Part shown: positions 60,996 through 64,000 of the stretch, piece after piece | How positions within the stretch are numbered: the first letter of the stretch is position 1 | How the letters are laid out: each line of letters begins with the position of its first letter | NCBI GenBank assembly: GCA_037043455.1 | Contig: JAWPHD010000129.1 | Span: 388,501 to 452,500, forward strand | Direction of reading: 5' to 3' | Length of the DNA stretch: 64,000 nucleotides | DNA from: Cyrtodaria siliqua | Taxonomy: Eukaryota > Mollusca > Bivalvia > Adapedonta > Hiatellidae | The notes under the pieces: model-generated | What the model saw: only the letters and a program-made list of their open reading frames with translations | Told to the model about the DNA's origin: nothing | Databases searched by the model: none | Made by a program: the position numbers and the translations under genes

Positions 60996-63900
60996 TAACA
61001 AAAGAATACAAGAGGTCAATGACCTTGAAGCTCTACTGATTGATTTTGATTTCAGGAAGTAGTCGCTACAAACTTTTTTTTTGAAAATTTATTTTTAGCC
61101 GTGGCGGCCATCTTGAATTTCCGGCCGACCTGAAATTTTGCTAGGATCAATTAGACATCAAGAGCAACATTCCTGTGAAGTTTCATGAAAATCCCTCAAG
61201 TAGTTTCAGAGGAATAGTCGCTACAAGTTTTCATTATATAACTCTACGTAAACAAAGATGGCCGCTGACAGCCATGTTTAAAATCGAACCAAAACGATTT
61301 TTGACAAGGACCAACATCATGTCATGCTGATCATTTTAGAAAAAGTCCCATATCAATATCACTTATAGTTTTCAAGAAGTAGTCGCTACAAACTTGTATT
61401 TTGAAAATCTATTTTTAGCCGTGGCGGCCATCTTGAATTTCCAGCCAACCTGAAATTTTGCTAGGATCAATTAGACATCAATAGCAACATTCCTGTGAAG
61501 TTTCATAAAAATCCGTCAAGTAGTTTCAGAGGAGTAGTCGCTCTAAGTTTTCATAATACAAGAGGTCAATGACCTTGAAGCTCTACTGATTGATTTTGAT
61601 TTCAGGAAGTAGTCGCTACAGACTTGTTTTTTGAAAATCTATTTTTAACCGTTGCGGCCATCTTGAATTTACGGCCGACCTGAAATTTTGCTAAGATCAA
61701 TAAGACATTAAGAGCAACATTCCTGTGAAGTTTCATGAAAATCCGTCAGGTAGTTTCAAAGAAGTAGTCGCTACAAGTTTTCATTATATAACTCTATGTA
61801 AACAAAGCAGCCATGTTTAAGGTCAAATCAAAACGATTTTCGACAAGGACCAACATCATGTCATACTGATCATTTTAGAAAAAGTCCCATATCAATATCT
61901 CTTATTGTTTTGAAGAAGTAGTCGCTACAAACTTATTTATTTTAAATCTATTTTTAGCTGTGGCGGCCATCTTCAATTTCCGGCCGACCTGAAATTTTTC
62001 TAGGATCAACTAGACATCAAGAGCAACATTCCTGTGAAGTTTCATGAACATCCGTCAAGTAGTTTCAGAGGAGTAGTCGCTACAAGTTTTTACTATATAT
62101 AACTCTATGTAACCAAAGATGGCCACTGGCAGCCATGTTTAACGTCGAATCAAAATAATTTTCCACAAGGATCTACATCATGTCATGCTGATCATTTTAG
62201 AAAAAGTCCCATATCAATATCACTTATAGTTTTCAAGAAGTAGTCGCTACAAACTTATTTTTTAAAAATCTATTTTTAGCTGTGACGGCCATCTTGAATT
62301 TCCGGCCGACCTGAAATTTTGATAGGATCAATTAGACATCAAGAGCAACATTCCTGTAAAGTTTCATGACAATCCGCCAAGTAGTTTCAGAGAAGTAGTC
62401 GCTACAAGTTTTTACTATATAACTCTATGTAAACAAAGATGGCCGCTGGCAGCCATGTTTAACGTTGAATCAAAACGATTTTTGACTAGGATCAACATCA
62501 TGTAATGTTGATCATTTTAGAAAAAGTCCCATATCAATATCACTTATAGTTTTCAAGAAGTAGTCGCTACAAACTTATTTTTTAAAAATCTATTTTTAGC
62601 TGTGACGGCCATCTTGAATTTCCGGCCGACCTGAAATTTTTCTAGGTCAATCAGACATCAAGAGCAACATTCCTGTAAAGTTTCATGAATATCCGCCAAG
62701 TAGTTTCAGAGAAGTAGTCGCTACAAGTTTTTACTATATAACTCTATGTAAACAAAGATGGCCGCTGGCAGCCATGTTTAATGTTGAATCAAAACGATTT
62801 TTGACTAGGATCAACATCATGTCATGCTGATCATTTTAGAAAAAGTCCCATATCAATATCACTTATAGTTTTCAAGAAAAAGGCGCTACAAACTTGTATT
62901 TTAAAACTCTATTTTTAGCTTTGGCGGCCATCTTGGATTTCACATCAACATGAATTTTTGCTAGGATCAACTAGACTTTATGGGCAACATTTCTGTAAAG
63001 TTTCATGAATATCCATCCAGTAGTTTCAGCTGTGAAGTCGCTACAAGTTTTTACTATATAACTCTATGTAAACAAAGATGGCCGCTGGCAGCCATGTTTA
63101 ACGTTGAATCAAAACGATTTTTGACTAGGATCAACATCATGTCATGCTGATCATTTTAGAAAAAGTCCCATATCAATATCACTTATAGTTTTCAAGAAGA
63201 AGTCGCTACAAACTTGTATTTTAAAACTCTATTTTTAGCTTTGGCGGCCATCTTGGATTTCACATCAACATGAATTTTTGCTAGGATCAACTAGACTTTA
63301 TGGGCAACATTTCTGTAAAGTTTCATGAATATCCATCCAGTAGTTTCAGCTGTGAAGTCGCTACAAATAAAAGTTTACGGACAGACGGACAGACAGACGG
63401 ACAGACGGACAGACGGACGACGGACTCCGCACCACGGCATAAGCTCTGCTGATCTCTGATCAGTAGAGCTAATAACTCTATGTAAACAAAGATGGCCACT
63501 GGCATCCATGTTTAACGTCGAATCAAAATAATGTTCGACTCGGATAACCATCATGTCATGCTGATCATTTTACAAAAAAGTCCCATATCAATATCACTTA
63601 TAGTTTTCAAGAAGTAGTCGCTACAAACTTATTTTTTAAAAATCTATTTTTAGCTGTGGTGGCCATCCTGAATTTCAGGCCGACCTGAAATTTTGCTAGG
63701 ATCAATAAGACATTAAGAGCAACATTCCTGTAAAGTTTCATGAAAATCCGCCAAGTTGTTTCAAAGGAGTAGTCGCTACAAGTTTTTACTATATAACTCT
63801 ATGTAAACAAAGATGGCCGCTGGCAGCCATGTTTAACGTTGAATCAAAACGATTTTTGACAAGGACCAACATCATGTCATGCTGATCATTTTAGAAAAAG

Positions 63901-64000
63901 TCCCATATCAATATCACTTATAGTTTTCAAGAAGTAGTCGCTACAAACTTGTATTTTGAAAATCTATTTTTAGCCGTGGCGGCCATCTTGAATTTCCGGC
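60996..64000. mobile_element. Family C HINE-like elements (several, clipped at the right edge)
   Basis: Terminal motif CAAGAGGTCAATGACCTTGA at 61007 and 61558, then 319-bp monomers with GTAGTCGCTAC marks, a hairpin end with GACGGACAGACGGAC at 63378-63472, and another copy restarting at about 63475. 61826-63440 repeats the order and variants of 1-1310. No gene. Confidence 0.72.

Overview
The window is animal nuclear DNA, AT-rich and crowded with repeats. Its repeat types (tRNA-derived SINEs with a TTGGGCAAGACAC-type body, Helitron/HINE-like elements with tandem cores and GTCCGTCCGTC tracts, non-LTR retroelement debris) suggest a mollusc, probably a bivalve; that is inference. Genes are split into many small exons with GT-AG introns, so real coding sequence is found by splicing short exons rather than by long open frames.

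Three conserved genes are present. (1) The first coding exon of an AAK1/BIKE/Nak-family protein kinase lies on the minus strand (5780-5888); the rest of the gene runs off the left edge. (2) A complete indoleamine 2,3-dioxygenase (IDO) gene lies on the plus strand: 13 coding exons from 6163 to 36691, 1611 nt in one uninterrupted frame, 536 aa. The heme ligand and the closing GTGG loop are present. The protein ends in a Ser/Glu-rich tail of about 150 aa built from 22-aa and 8-aa tandem repeats, which ordinary IDOs lack. (3) The 3' part of KATNIP (katanin-interacting protein, KIAA0556) lies on the minus strand: 16 exons from 60725 down to 46253, 695 codons plus stop. The kinase and IDO start codons are 274 bp apart, head to head, so they probably share a bidirectional promoter. 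IDO and KATNIP are convergent.

Layout. 1-1326: tandem-core repeat element. 1440-2340: 165-bp tandem repeat. 2690-5590: broken LINE carrying a Tc1/mariner MITE. 5780-6237: kinase and IDO first exons. 6238-36182: IDO introns, with a 2.15-kb tandem duplication carrying foldback elements (7.06-11.34 kb), nested DNA elements (13.96-17.32 kb), SINEs, a 2.2-kb 26-bp minisatellite (21.9-24.1 kb), a LINE (26.9-28.6 kb), a MITE (28.97-29.45 kb), a 28-bp array (29.94-30.13 kb) and a long 165-bp-monomer element (30.7-34.9 kb). 36.7-46.2 kb: intergenic repeats including one element nested in another. 46.25-60.73 kb: KATNIP with several intronic minisatellites and a reverse-transcriptase remnant. 61-64 kb: the same repeat family as the left edge.

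The most unusual signals are the repetitive C-terminal tail of IDO, and the fact that four of the fifteen visible KATNIP introns begin with tandem copies of the adjoining exon end plus its 5' splice site. No bacterial features, CRISPR arrays or viral genes were seen.
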